A stretch of DNA of 64,000 nt from Owenia fusiformis. Its lineage: Eukaryota; Annelida; Polychaeta; Sabellida; Oweniidae. Where the stretch lies: positions 53,459,885 to 53,523,884 of the forward strand of contig CAIIXF020000001.1 in NCBI GenBank assembly GCA_903813345.2, read 5' to 3'. Both the position numbers and the translations under genes were made by a program. Shown here one piece after another: positions 54,201-64,000 of this stretch. The notes beneath the pieces are model-generated. The model worked only from the letters and a program-made list of their open reading frames with translations, ran no database searches and was not told the origin of the DNA. Numbering within the stretch: the first letter of the stretch is position 1; each line of letters opens with the position of its first letter.

Positions 54201-57200
54201 TGTGAAAAGTTATAATCGAAAAACCATCTTTCGGAGTAAAGTCCGTCTGCGCCGATTTCAATAACTTCATACTTGATCAGAACTGGGTTCCAACAGAATT
54301 CCTACAAACTCATGAATGAAATAGTTATTGCATGGAATACTTACTTTTGTCAAAATCAAAATAGAACTCTAGTTAAAAAATATATTGTGCTAAATTATTG
54401 CCCTTTCTTAGTAAAATGTCGTTCTCCGGTACGCTGCCAAAATTATTCGATGGTACCCCGTGACTAATTACTTTAGAAACATAAAGTAAAAAGATTAATG
54501 TCAAATGAATGCTGAAGATGGGAGGAGTAAGTTTTCTGTGGAAGACAACTTCTACATTCATTTCCATTAATCAAGACAAGAGTATCAAAGTACATCAAAT
54601 AAGGATGTTTTAAAGTCACAGACACCAGTCGAACAGTGAGAGCCTGCAAGTTTGAAACAACCTTAAGATATACAGAAAGTAGTTAAAATACATATGTATA
54701 TCTTGTGCTAACCTGAATCTCTTGCTTCGTCTTCTTTTGCTTTCTTTTCAGCCTCTTCCTTCTACAATGTGTAAAGTACAGTATTAAATTATTTCTTCTA
54801 CAATGTGTACAGTACAATATTAATCTTTTCTTCAACAATGTGTACAGTACAAACATTAAATCCCTTCTTCTACAATCTGTCGAATATTGAATCATCAAAT
54901 AAAAAAAGGTAATCATAGCATAATTTATGTTAAAATATACAGTCAATTCTATTATATTTATATAGGTCAATTGATTTATATATAATATTCATAATTAAAA
55001 TCTGTATGTTAAATGATGGAATTTAAAGACATACAGCTTTCTGTTCAGCCTCAAGGCGAGCTGTCTCCATTGCTTTGGCTTCCTCTTCTTTCCTCCTCTC
55101 ATCCTCTTCTTTCTGGAGTCGTTCCTCCTCTTCTCGTTTCTCTCTCTCTATTCTGTCTTGTTCTGCCTTCTCCTTTTGTGCCTTAATGATTTCGTCCTGT
55201 CGTTGTTCTAGTTCTATACGAGCCTTGCTCTTCATCTCTTCAAACTCAGCCTCAGTTATCACTTGCTTGTTCTCACATAGCTACAAATGTTACAGAAATA
55301 TGGACATATGTAAAGTTTCACATAAAAACTCATTTTCAAAAGTTTCAGGAGCCTTAAACGAAGCATCGGGGTGATTTTAGGACAGAGAGTCACTGACCAT
55401 GCACATGCCAAGCTGACTACAATATTGTTCATTTTAGGTCCAATAAAAACTATTTCAAAATACATGTAGTAATATAGTACATGTATTGATATGCTTCAAG
55501 AATAAAAATTGCTTTTATTTTCAACTATTTTTACATCGAGTATATGTGTAAACCAACCCCCCATCACATCTAACATATCGGGGTTACACTCCACTTCAAA
55601 AGTTTGGCAACCCGAAATCCCATTTGGAACTCATGTTACATGGATTTTATTTTATTTTCAAGTTCATCCCCTTTATCTCCTTATTGGTCATTTACCTTCT
55701 TCAGTTCCTCCTGGTGCTCCTGGCTGGACTCCTCAAACTTCCTCTTCTTGGCGTCTTGTTTTTCTTCTATTTGTTGGAGTTCATTCTCTAGTTTCTTCTG
55801 CAACAATACAATTTTAAGAGTCTATGCAAAAATTGTAACATTTTTGTAACCATGCAAAACAACCAAGTTATCAGTATACATGCACCTGAATCATTTATTC
55901 AAGCATAATACTTAAGCCAATACTTATGACTGAACTTGAAGAACAATATGTGTGTCAAAAACGATATGAATAAGAACTTAAATATAAAGTGACATAAAGA
56001 TAAACAAGCAAAACAAATTGGTGTCACCAACTTCATCTTTTAATAAAAAGCTAGAATACTTTTGATCCCCAATGTTGGGGTGCATCATTTTGGCACACTT
56101 AACACTTTATCTAACATTTTGTTAATTAAGTAGCAAGCCCAAAACCTGGTATAATTTATTGAACCCAATTTCACCATCAGGTTAACTTTGGGCAATCATT
56201 TTTTAATTCCTTAATCAATTTTTGTATTTGGTGTGATGTGTCCATGCCGTGCCTCGCTGTCTGCCCCAAAGTATTCACACTCTGGCGAACAGTAGGCCCA
56301 CAAGGCCTAAGTATGACAGGCCTTGACATAAACTGAGCAATTCGCCTGTACTTTATCAAATTATTGCAAAAATAAAAAACCTTGTGACTGGCAAATGGTC
56401 ATTAATCACAAATCTGGTGTTTCTGCACATGCTCTGTGGTAATAAAATCTATCTTAGATAATAATATGGGTTTGGTGTTTGAAGGCTGTCCTATTATTGT
56501 CAGGTAAATCTATGATTTCTACCTATATTTCTGTCTTGACTTATTATCTTATTATTTTGTGGCATTAAAGACTTGCTGAATCATATTTATTGGATCATTA
56601 TGTAACTTTTTCAAAGGCATCAGTTAATATAAATTAGAAACAGAATTTTTTTAAGTTTCTCGTACATTTGTACATGTGTACAGTACTTTTGCTACTTATT
56701 TTTCTGCTTTTATACAGAACTTTTTTCACATTGAGAAATAATGAGGTATCAATTTAAGAAAAGTGTACATTATTTTGTTTTAAGAAGACAAAACATTAAA
56801 AATTACAGAATTCAAAAAGAAGATGAATTAATAATTGATCATGCTTTAAATTAATGTCAAACTTTGAGTTTCTAAGTTAGCAATTACATGAAAAGTGAAT
56901 GCAGTTTGGAAGCAGCGTTAATTTTGTACAGAGGAAAGCTGTTTGACCTGCAATTAGAAGAACACGTGAACAAACCAACTGTTGGCTTATGTTTACTGTG
57001 TGGAAACTCGTTTTATTACCTTTTTAAAGCACAATAAAATATGTGGGATGCCAAAAAACATGTTCCACATAGAGGCCAAGGAGGATTGGCTCCCAGCATT
57101 CAATCTCAATATTCTGCCATGTATGGAGTCATGTTGTGATTAAAAAATTCAAAATCACATAGCCGCCATTTTTTCACTTCAGGATTTGGATCCCGAGTTT

Positions 57201-60200
57201 TGGTCTTATTACCTAACAAAAAATACAAAACACACAAGAAGTGATCAAGATATTAGTTTGAATCTTTTTGATTGCTATTATAAATTTACAGCCACTTATA
57301 ATGTCAGACATTAACAATATTTTTGTCATATTCACTATCTCTAGAATATCAGACATTCTCCTTGCAGCTGTAGAAATATGCAGCTATGACCAACACTGAA
57401 CAAATTGTTTGGAGAATATCAAGTTGGAACCCTGGGAGCCAATCCTCCTTATTTAGAGGCATTGCACATAAACTTTGTATAGAGTCAAAATAAAACCTTT
57501 TTTATAGCTACAATTCCACTTGACAGTTTTGAAAATATAATACCCTAACTTTTTTATGTGCATGGTTCACTTTAGGCAGTTTTCTGTATTTAAATATCTA
57601 GGCAAGTTAACCTTCAAGGTTAAGCAATGATTTATCCATTTTTTGGAAAGTGGAAAAGCAAACCAAGGGCAAGGTTTCTTTAGTTTTCAAATGTATGATA
57701 AACAAAGCAAAATTAAAGAACATTTCCTTTCAGTTTATTTTAAAATTCAAAGTGAGTCAATTTGTTAAATGGTCTTGCTTTATTCATTAATTCATTCATA
57801 TGGATATATTTACAAAACAATATTCAGTGTTTTAAAAAAGGGTGCCCTTGGTAAGCAGACGGAACTAGGTTCAAGGCTAAATCAAAGGCTCCAGAGCATT
57901 TTATTCAGTCTAGTTTATAGCAGCAGGAGAACTGAAAATGGATAAACTGCCATTGATGTTACTCTATCTGTGTCTGCTAATTTATGTCAGGCCGACAGAA
58001 CAGGGTAAGATCATCGTATTACCCATGTTAAATGGGTTCAGCAGTCGACTGATGAATGTTGTGAAACTTGCAAATATGTTAGATAATGATGGACATAATG
58101 TCACGATAGTTTTTGACACAAATATGCTGAGAAATCCTATGTTTAAGAATGTTAAAATCAATACAGGAGTGCAGTCTTTTGCATTTGAGAGAACACAAGA
58201 ACAGCAATTTAACATCCAGAGTGACGCATTCTTGAAGAGCTGTGGAGCTGCAGGATGGAGGCCTACTGCATTGGTGGCTGCATCTGTTGGTGTTCTAGAT
58301 GAGGTAGAGGCTTTTATGAAAAGTGATGAGCTGTGGGATTTAGTTGACAAAGGTGACTTTGATTTGATTCTTGCCGATGACATTCTGTATCTTTTGATAG
58401 GACAATTTCTTCACAGAGTGTATCATATTCCTGTTGCCTTGTATATAAACTGGGGGCCATTTTCCATGCCGGCTGTACTCCCTCCACATAACCTAGCATA
58501 CATGCCGCTTCATTTCTCGGATTATTCTGATTCAATGACCTTTTTTGAACGATTGCAAAATGTTTATGAAGCATATACTTATGAACATTTAGTTGCTGAC
58601 TTCATTGACAAAGCTGAACAAATTGCACTGGACAACAAGCGGATACCTACAAAGCTTCCAATTCTGGATTACATAAGAAATATCTCATTAATATTCGTTA
58701 ATGGGAACAATGCTTTCTTTCACCCAAGGCCATACTTTCCTAATGTTATAGACATACAAGGATTTGCAATGGAGGAGAGCAATTTTCAACCACTCAGTAA
58801 AGAACTACTCGACATTATCACAGAATCCAAAGACAATGGTCTCATAATAGTATCCTTTGGAACATTATTTCGATCCCTCGGGCCTGAAAAGAATGAAATT
58901 CTCGCCGCTGCATTTGCTGAAATGAACCAGACAGTTTTGTGGAGTTTTGTTGGAGAACCACCTTCTAATCTTGGCCAAAACACAAAGTTACTAAAATGGA
59001 TACCACAGCAAGAACTTCTAGCTCACCCAAAAACAAAACTATTTGTTACCCACTGTGGAGGTTCGGCATCGAAGGAAACAATACACCAAGGTGTCCCAAT
59101 TGTAGGCTTGCCGATTTTCTTTGATCATCATATCCACTGTCGATTGTTATGCGAGCGAGCAAAGATTGGAAAACGCCTCTCTTTTCAAGATCTAGACACA
59201 AAGAGTGTCGTCACTGCCATGAAAACTGTACTTCATAACCAGGCCACATACAAGGAAAATGCCAAGAAAATGTCACAGCTTGTGCGAGATGTTCCAATCC
59301 CTCCCAGAGACAAATTTCTGTACTGGGTGAAATATGTTATAAGACACAAAGGGGCGAAACATTTGACGTCGCAGGCTATGTATGACTTGAATTTTTTTCA
59401 ATATTTCTTACTTGATATAGCAGCATTTGTTATTTCTATTATAACCATATGGTTGGTTATAACTCTGTTGATATGTCGTTATTTACTGAAGTTACTTAGG
59501 AAAGAGAAGATTAAAGTTGAATAGTACCCAGTAACCTTTGACACTTCAGTACATAAAAATGGGCACAGGTCTTCTAAGTGTATTCGATAGTGCACAGATG
59601 TGATACTGTCTATATATCAAGTACTACTATTACTACCCTATTGCACGAGACTTATAGTACTAATTCTAAATGAGAAATGAACAAGAAAATCACTGTGCTA
59701 CAATAAAACCTAAGTAAACGGAACACCCCTGTTCCACTAAGCATCCATCTTAGGAGTTGTTCCTCTATAAGGGTTCAACTAAAATCATTTCAATGGTTAT
59801 AATACAAAGGTGTCCCACATATACTATATATAATATATGCATACTCCTACCTCATATATACATGTATGTAAAGTAGAATTTCAATGGTAACATTTACAGA
59901 GATGTCCAAGATCTACAAGATATTGTATACTCCTACCTCCCATATACATGTATGTAGAGTAGAATTATTTCAATGGTAACACTTACAGACATGTCCCACA
60001 TCTGCAAGATATTGTATACTCCTACCTCCCATATACATGTATGTAGAGTAGAATTATTTCAATGGTAACACTTACAGACATGTCCAAGATCTACAAGATA
60101 TTGTATACTCCTACCTCCCATATACATGTATGTAAAGTAGAATTATTTCAATGGTAACACTTTCAGACATGTCCAAGATCTGCAAGATATTGTATACTCC

Positions 60201-63200
60201 TACCTCCCATATACATGTATGTAAAGTAGAATTATTTCAATGGTAACACTTACAGACATGTCCAAGATCTACAAGATATTGTATACTCCTACCTCCCATA
60301 TACATGTATGTAGACTAGAATTATTTCAAAGGTAACACTTACAGACATGTCCAAGATCTACAAGATATTGTATACTCCTACCTCCCATATACATGTATGT
60401 AGAGTAAAATTATTTCAATGGTAACACTTACAGACATGTCCAAGATCTATTATATATAATAAATAGTATACTCCTACTTAACATATACATGTAATAGACA
60501 GCTTGCATAACACAGCATAATCATATCTTATGTATTAATGAATAAAACAACAAAAAGGAAATTGATAGAATTATTTTTTTCAAATAGGGACCCGAGCTTG
60601 AACTTTTAATTCAAAAGAGGGCTCAAATGTTTGCTTGTTTGACCCTTTAGCATGATAGGTTGCATATATAAGTTTACGGTAAATGCATATTTGAATGGTC
60701 TATGCTCAGTAAAAATTTGGTATATTGTATTAGAGAAATAAACTTTTGACATATGTTAAAAATACTTGACTTTTTTAACCACCTTGCACATTTAAATATT
60801 TCAGATGTTGCTCTTCTTGCCTCATTCAAACATTACAATTTATTCATCAAAAGTATAAAACATTTAACCTTTTTTGTAACCATCACTTTAAAAGTTGGCC
60901 AATGCTCAATAGAAATCCCCTTTGAGTAAATTAAGTGGTCATAGTACTAAACTTCAAAGTACCCTTTGTTACACATACCTGCCAACCTAAGACCAAAATT
61001 TTGCGGTAGATTTTTTTTAAATTGCTGTATTTTTTGCGGTAGATTTTTTCAAAATACGGTAGTTTTTACGGTACTTTTTAACAAAATTGCGGTAGTTTTT
61101 GCGGTAGATTTTATAAAAAACTGTAGTTTTTGCGGTAGATTTAAAAAATACTGTAGTTTTTGCGGTAGATTTTTAAAAAATACTGTAGTTTCAGAGGTTT
61201 GGGGTAGATTTTTGAAAAAAGTGTAATTTTGCGGTAGAAATTTGAAAAAAGCGGTAGTTTTGCGGAAGATTTAGAAAAAATGAGGTAGTTTTACGGCAGA
61301 TTTTTAAAAATGCAGCAGTTTTTTGAAAAACCGGTAGTTTTGCGAAAGATTCTGAAAAAATGTGGTAGTTTTACGGAAGATTTTGAAAAATACGGTAGTT
61401 TGTACGGTAGTTTTTTTGAAAAACCGGTAGTTTTGGGGAAAATTTTGAAAAAATGCGGTAGTTTTACGGTAGATTTTGAAAATTGCGGTAGTCTTTACGG
61501 AAATTTTTTGAAAAAACCGGTTCTTTTGCGGAAGATTTTGAAAAAATGCGGTAGTTTTACGGTAGATTTTGAAAATTGCAGTAGTTTTTACGGTAATTTT
61601 TTGAAAAACTGGTAGTTTTGCGGAAGATTTGCCAAAATGCGGTATTTTTCTGTAGTTTTCGAAAAATGTGGTAGTTAAACCTTTATACAATGCGGTTTTC
61701 TATATTAATACAATGTTTACGTGGTCATATTGTTGTTGTTATTGTGAATACATATTTTACTGCAAGAGTGCTTTTGATAATTACAGTTTGTAAAGCAGAA
61801 CTACCACCTGAGAATTATACGAAACTATTATTTTCAAGAAAAAATAGATATACTATTTTCAAGAATAAATAGAAACTAAACACTTTTTATTCTTCATTTA
61901 CCATGCCTACAATGGACTGACAGCAACTTTGGATTTTAATGTTTCAGCAAAATGTACATATACAACTCTTTTACAATAAATCTAGATTGATTCAAAATAC
62001 GAACACAATATTCATATCTCAACTTTTATTCACCTTCTAACCAGTTTTTTTAGATATTAGGATGTTTGGAAATACCATGAATGAAACATTTATTGAAATA
62101 CAAAATATGGATTTTACATGTTTTTACTCACCATCTTATATGATCTATCACTTTAACGAATTAAAATGACAGACATAATGTTCATATAACATTGGAATCA
62201 TATGGTATTAAATATTGATTTGTTCACTCACAAGTCTCTAATGATATCAATGTGTTTGTCTGGCACAAATAGAAAATAAGTACAGATCAATTGTCTTCCA
62301 AAAATAATCTGTTATGAGCATTTGCTGAAACCTTTCCCATGAGACATCGTTCAGATTCGGATGTCACAATACGTTTATAATAAACCAGAACTCAATGCTT
62401 TATTTTTTAATTATGTATTTGTTACTGATAATGTGTTCTGATGAAAAATACAACATTTTATCGTTCTGTTAACAAATTGATTAAACTATGTATAATGTAT
62501 ATGTGGCGTTCGATCATTGACTCATAACAAATCAAACTACGCATATTTCATACGCTAAATATGCATACACATTTCCACTCATTTATTTAGATGAAGCGCA
62601 ACTAAAATCATATTTTTGTTGCATTCGGAAAAAAGATTTGTGTACAAAAGGGTTTGGTTAACTACAAAAATCATGGCAGAAAGAATTCTTTTAGCTAGTG
62701 GTAGTTGGTGTTTGGACTGATTACACGCAAGCTTACTTAGATAAATATGCGCAATAACCTGATAACCACAGACCTGCCGATACCTATTTATATTCGGGTT
62801 GGTGAAGGAATATTACAGGGACAGTACAGGAAGACTTCAATTTTTCAGCATTTCCCAATAACAATAACGGGAAATTTTACGGTAGTTTGAACAAAAATAC
62901 TGTTGATTTTAGCAGAAATACGGTAGATTTTCGAAAATTTACGGGAGATTTTCAAAAATTTACGGTAGATTTTACGGCCGTTCTCATGGAATAAACGAGT
63001 TTTTTAAAAAGAAAATTTACGGTAGATTACGAAAAAAATACGGTAGAATTTTTTACGGGAAAAAAATGGTATTTTTTTACGGTAGTTTGTCATTTTTTTA
63101 CGGAAAAAACGAAAAATTTACGGTAGATTCCCGTAAAAATACGGTAGGTTGGCAGGTATGTTACAGATACAGACCACCAACCACCGAACACCAAACACTG

Positions 63201-63981
63201 TCCACAAAAAAGTTGGAGACTATAACAATATGTCTTGCGGCAATGACATAAAATGCAAACAGAAATATCCATCTCAACCCAGCTTCTCCAAATTAGCAAA
63301 AATGCTATAAACATTATGTTATGTACAAGGGACTTTTAGATACAGGGCTTATTCCAAGGGATATACAGAAATTGCACATATTTCCTGAGGTATAAATCCT
63401 TTATCTAAAACTGACTTTATATTACACAAAGTATGATTTACATACCTGATGCATAGTGAGCGATTGCACTTGACGTTTTAGGACACTCATACGGCTACTA
63501 GTAACAACGGTGCGTACATCAGGCACTACTGTATCACTAAAGATCTCATTGATGAGTCGGTGGTTGCGTAAATATCGCGCTGCAGCAATGTGCTTCACAG
63601 AGAATCCATCATCGTGATCTAATAAAAATAATAACAAAATAAAGAATGGAAACTAAATGACATCACCAAAGAGCCACCAAAAGTTAATGAACTCTTAATG
63701 GTAACTGGTGAACTGTTAATGGTAACTTGGTAACCCTCTTACATGTGTAAAATATTGAAGAAAATCGGTGGTGGCATGATCAAACCGTCAGTTTCTCAAC
63801 TGATGAACACTTTTCTTGATACATTGATACGATTTCTTGTGCCAAACACTATGATACTTACATAAACGCCCCTCAACACAAGACAACAACAAAATAACAC
63901 TTTTTAAGCGTGATTATAATAAAATAAACTCTCACCTTCCTCATCATTTGCTGGCTGTATACTAATTCTGGCTTCATTTTT
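51084..63981 (-). CDS. SMARCE1: SMARCE1/BAF57, SWI/SNF (BAF) complex subunit, C-terminal seven exons (partial)
   Basis: Seven minus-strand exons (63981-63936, 63618-63446, 55797-55696, 55280-55035, 54761-54713, 52526-52311, 51214-51084) join in frame into 320 codons plus TGA. Diagnostic SMARCE1 blocks: ISIQPAND then [43 protein letters not shown]; a long coiled coil ([14 protein letters not shown] through [10 protein letters not shown]...AEQKA); then P/Q/E-rich and acidic C-terminal tails ([12 protein letters not shown]). In the BAF complex this protein binds DNA by its HMG box and holds other subunits through the coiled coil. The HMG-box exons, which should lie N-terminal of these, are past the right edge. 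The C-terminus is variable in the family. One 7.6-kb intron contains a UGT gene on the other strand. Confidence 0.92.
51215..52310. other. SMARCE1 last intron (1.1 kb)
   Basis: Unremarkable A/T-rich sequence; nothing else seen. Confidence 0.4.
52311..52526 (-). CDS. SMARCE1: SMARCE1 exon (Pro/Gln/Glu-rich tail)
   Basis: 216 nt, phase 1 to 1. Low-complexity [20 protein letters not shown] continuing with PEQT/PKPQ blocks, then [16 protein letters not shown]. Disordered; equivalent to the acidic/PQ tail of SMARCE1. Acceptor GATTGTGTAG, donor GTGAAT. A length divisible by three makes it skippable. Confidence 0.78.
53147..54467. mobile_element. 1.3-kb foldback element with ~450-500-bp arms, in a SMARCE1 intron
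   Basis: 53147-53640 is nearly the reverse complement of 53960-54467: CACGGGGTACCATCGAATAA at the left end mirrors the right end, and both arms carry GAACTGGGTTCCAACAGAAT and CTCCGGTTACGTTCC / complement. Both arms contain the same 64-72 codon open stretch reading inward from the middle of the arm toward the ends ([16 protein letters not shown]...), with several substitutions. The 300-bp centre is A/T-rich. Confidence 0.85.
54713..54761 (-). CDS. SMARCE1: SMARCE1 exon (49-nt microexon-like)
   Basis: Encodes [16 protein letters not shown] and ends in phase 1. Acceptor ATTGTAG, donor GTTAGC. Frame continuity with both neighbours supports it. Confidence 0.8.
55035..55280 (-). CDS. SMARCE1: SMARCE1 exon (main coiled coil)
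   Basis: 246 nt, phase 0, acceptor TTTGTAG, donor [26 protein letters not shown] followed by a long Glu/Lys/Arg helix ([20 protein letters not shown]). Aligned position LCGLKVEVDMEKIA.. in vertebrates. Confidence 0.9.
55696..55797 (-). CDS. SMARCE1: SMARCE1 exon (start of coiled coil)
   Basis: 102 nt, phase 0. Encodes [20 protein letters not shown] then [14 protein letters not shown], parallel to [20 protein letters not shown] in vertebrates. Acceptor GTTGCAG, donor GTAAAT. Confidence 0.92.
55798..57077. other. SMARCE1 long intron, portion between exon 55696-55797 and the inverted-repeat element
   Basis: A/T-rich. No gene, tandem array or inverted repeat identified. Confidence 0.4.
57078..57450. 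mobile_element. Element with AAGGAGGATTGGCTCCCA ends, copy 2 (373 bp)
   Basis: Ends AAGGAGGATTGGCTCCCAGC and TGGGAGCCAATCCTCCTT. The terminal repeat is the same as at 33264-33487, but the interior is unrelated. Confidence 0.75.
57938..59524 (+). CDS. UDP-glycosyltransferase (UGT, GT1 family), intronless, nested in a SMARCE1 intron
   Basis: A single 528-codon frame with the full UGT plan: signal peptide (1-22, [14 protein letters not shown]), an N-terminal acceptor domain (GHNVTIVF at 52-59; conserved Asp in LILADD, 143-148), a C-terminal donor domain with the UGT signature [20 protein letters not shown] followed by [19 protein letters not shown] (354-392), and a type I membrane anchor near 490-516 with a basic tail (LRKEKIKVE), as in ER-bound animal UGTs. 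Function: transfers a sugar from UDP-sugar to small lipophilic acceptors. Odd points: the catalytic His of the usual S-H motif is Arg (SSR, R37), with the spacing to GH kept; and the DQ pair reads DH (FFDHH, 395-398). Start: AAAATGGAT at 57938. Poly(A) signal AATAAA at 59702-59707. Transcribed opposite to its host gene. Confidence 0.93.
   Translation: MDKLPLMLLYLCLLIYVRPTEQGKIIVLPMLNGFSSRLMNVVKLANMLDNDGHNVTIVFDTNMLRNPMFKNVKINTGVQSFAFERTQEQQFNIQSDAFLKSCGAAGWRPTALVAASVGVLDEVEAFMKSDELWDLVDKGDFDLILADDILYLLIGQFLHRVYHIPVALYINWGPFSMPAVLPPHNLAYMPLHFSDYSDSMTFFERLQNVYEAYTYEHLVADFIDKAEQIALDNKRIPTKLPILDYIRNISLIFVNGNNAFFHPRPYFPNVIDIQGFAMEESNFQPLSKELLDIITESKDNGLIIVSFGTLFRSLGPEKNEILAAAFAEMNQTVLWSFVGEPPSNLGQNTKLLKWIPQQELLAHPKTKLFVTHCGGSASKETIHQGVPIVGLPIFFDHHIHCRLLCERAKIGKRLSFQDLDTKSVVTAMKTVLHNQATYKENAKKMSQLVRDVPIPPRDKFLYWVKYVIRHKGAKHLTSQAMYDLNFFQYFLLDIAAFVISIITIWLVITLLICRYLLKLLRKEKIKVE
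59812..60470. repeat. 89-bp minisatellite, about 7 copies, after the UGT gene
   Basis: Unit AGATCTACAAGATATTGTAT ... CATATACATGTATGT ... CAATGGTAACACTTACAGAC, period 89 bp (AGATCT near 59909 and 60087 are two units apart). Copies are highly similar except the first and last. Confidence 0.88.
60975..63163. mobile_element. 2.2-kb element bounded by CATACCTGCCAACCTA, with GCGGTAGATTTT tandem repeats at both ends
   Basis: Left end ACATACCTGCCAACCTA (60975) and right end TAGGTTGGCAGGTATGT (to 63163) are perfect inverted repeats. The left 0.7 kb (to about 61675) is a degenerate tandem repeat of GCGGTAGTTTTACGGTAGAT with TTTTGAAAAA. The right 0.35 kb (62810-63145) repeats TACGGTAGATTTTCGAAAAT. The 1.1 kb between is A/T-rich and has no recognised gene. 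Same plan as 32595-33963. Confidence 0.7.
63152..63252 (-). repeat. GGTGGTGAC dispersed repeat, reverse copy
   Basis: The minus strand has TATTGTTATAGTCTCCAACT and GTGGACAGTGTTTGGTGTTC, as in 47941-48062. Confidence 0.5.
63340..63412. repeat. Decayed palindrome of the 20885 family
   Basis: TTTTAGATACAGGGCTTATT ... AATCCTTTATCTAAAA forms an imperfect hairpin and shares the TATACCTC/GATACAGGG words with 1865-1986. Confidence 0.45.
63446..63618 (-). CDS. SMARCE1: SMARCE1 exon (conserved core)
   Basis: 173 nt, acceptor TTTATTAG, donor GTATGT. Encodes [20 protein letters not shown] then [20 protein letters not shown]: the most recognisable part of the family. Confidence 0.93.
63936..63981 (-). 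CDS. SMARCE1: SMARCE1 exon (first in window)
   Basis: 46 nt, minus strand, acceptor ATTGTAG, donor GTGAG. Encodes [15 protein letters not shown], equivalent to the segment just C-terminal of the HMG box region (MSIQPAED in vertebrates). Confidence 0.85.
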
Positions 63982-64000
63982 CTACAATAAAATGAATATT

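Noticed and set aside
54273-54467. Inverted pair of 64- and 72-codon frames as a real gene pair
   Set aside because: Both lie in the arms of a foldback element, without start context, domain or splice support. Kept only as a finding about the element.
55075-55374. 99-codon + strand Ser/Phe-rich frame
   Set aside because: Exact antisense of the SMARCE1 coiled-coil exon.
61304-61690. 128- and 101-codon frames on opposite strands ([11 protein letters not shown] / GSFTVDFE-type)
   Set aside because: Products of the GCGGTAGATTTT tandem repeat; both strands are open for the same reason.

Overview
This is an AT-rich, intron-rich and repeat-dense animal nuclear window. Spliceosomal exons with GT..AG borders, long introns packed with inverted-repeat elements, and the gene types present suggest a (probably marine) invertebrate bilaterian. 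I cannot assign a phylum from sequence alone. There are no rRNA, tRNA or CRISPR features that I can see.

Layout. (1) 0.87-3.8 kb, + strand: a three-exon gene for a small GPI-anchored Ly6/uPAR (three-finger) protein of 148 aa with all ten LU-domain cysteines. (2) 4.1-8.5 kb: palindromic MITE-like elements and a broken ORF relic. (3) 8.62-9.99 kb, +: a single-exon ecto-apyrase (GDA1/CD39 family, 456 codons), followed by a 100-bp-offset tandem duplication that includes its last codons and stop. (4) 10.56-13.87 kb: a T/G-rich satellite with a 49+50 bp (99 bp) higher-order repeat. (5) 14.21-48.63 kb, +: a complete mitochondrial pyruvate dehydrogenase kinase (PDK) gene. I reconstructed ten coding exon positions with matching phases, including two tandem, same-length (87 nt), same-phase versions of exon 5 that look mutually exclusive. 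Its last exon carries a C-terminal extension with a four-copy octapeptide repeat. (6) 51.08 kb to beyond the right edge, - strand: the C-terminal seven exons of SMARCE1/BAF57, a SWI/SNF (BAF) chromatin-remodelling subunit. Its HMG box must lie outside the window. (7) 57.94-59.52 kb, +: an intronless UDP-glycosyltransferase (UGT) nested on the opposite strand inside a 7.6 kb SMARCE1 intron. It has Arg where UGTs normally have the catalytic His.

PDK and SMARCE1 converge tail to tail, with candidate poly(A) signals only tens of bases apart near 50.3 kb. The other sequence is mainly non-autonomous DNA-transposon-like material: TTAA-flanked (piggyBac-type) elements of 0.4 and 3.5 kb, TA-flanked mariner-like MITEs, large foldback elements, 'CATACCTGCCAACC'-bounded elements filled with short tandem repeats, and two homologous ~140-bp tandem arrays in opposite orientation. 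No intact transposase or reverse transcriptase was found.

The genes do not form a pathway. The clearest biological novelty is the duplicated exon 5 of PDK, which implies two kinase isoforms from one gene, together with the unusual PDK tail and the His-to-Arg UGT.
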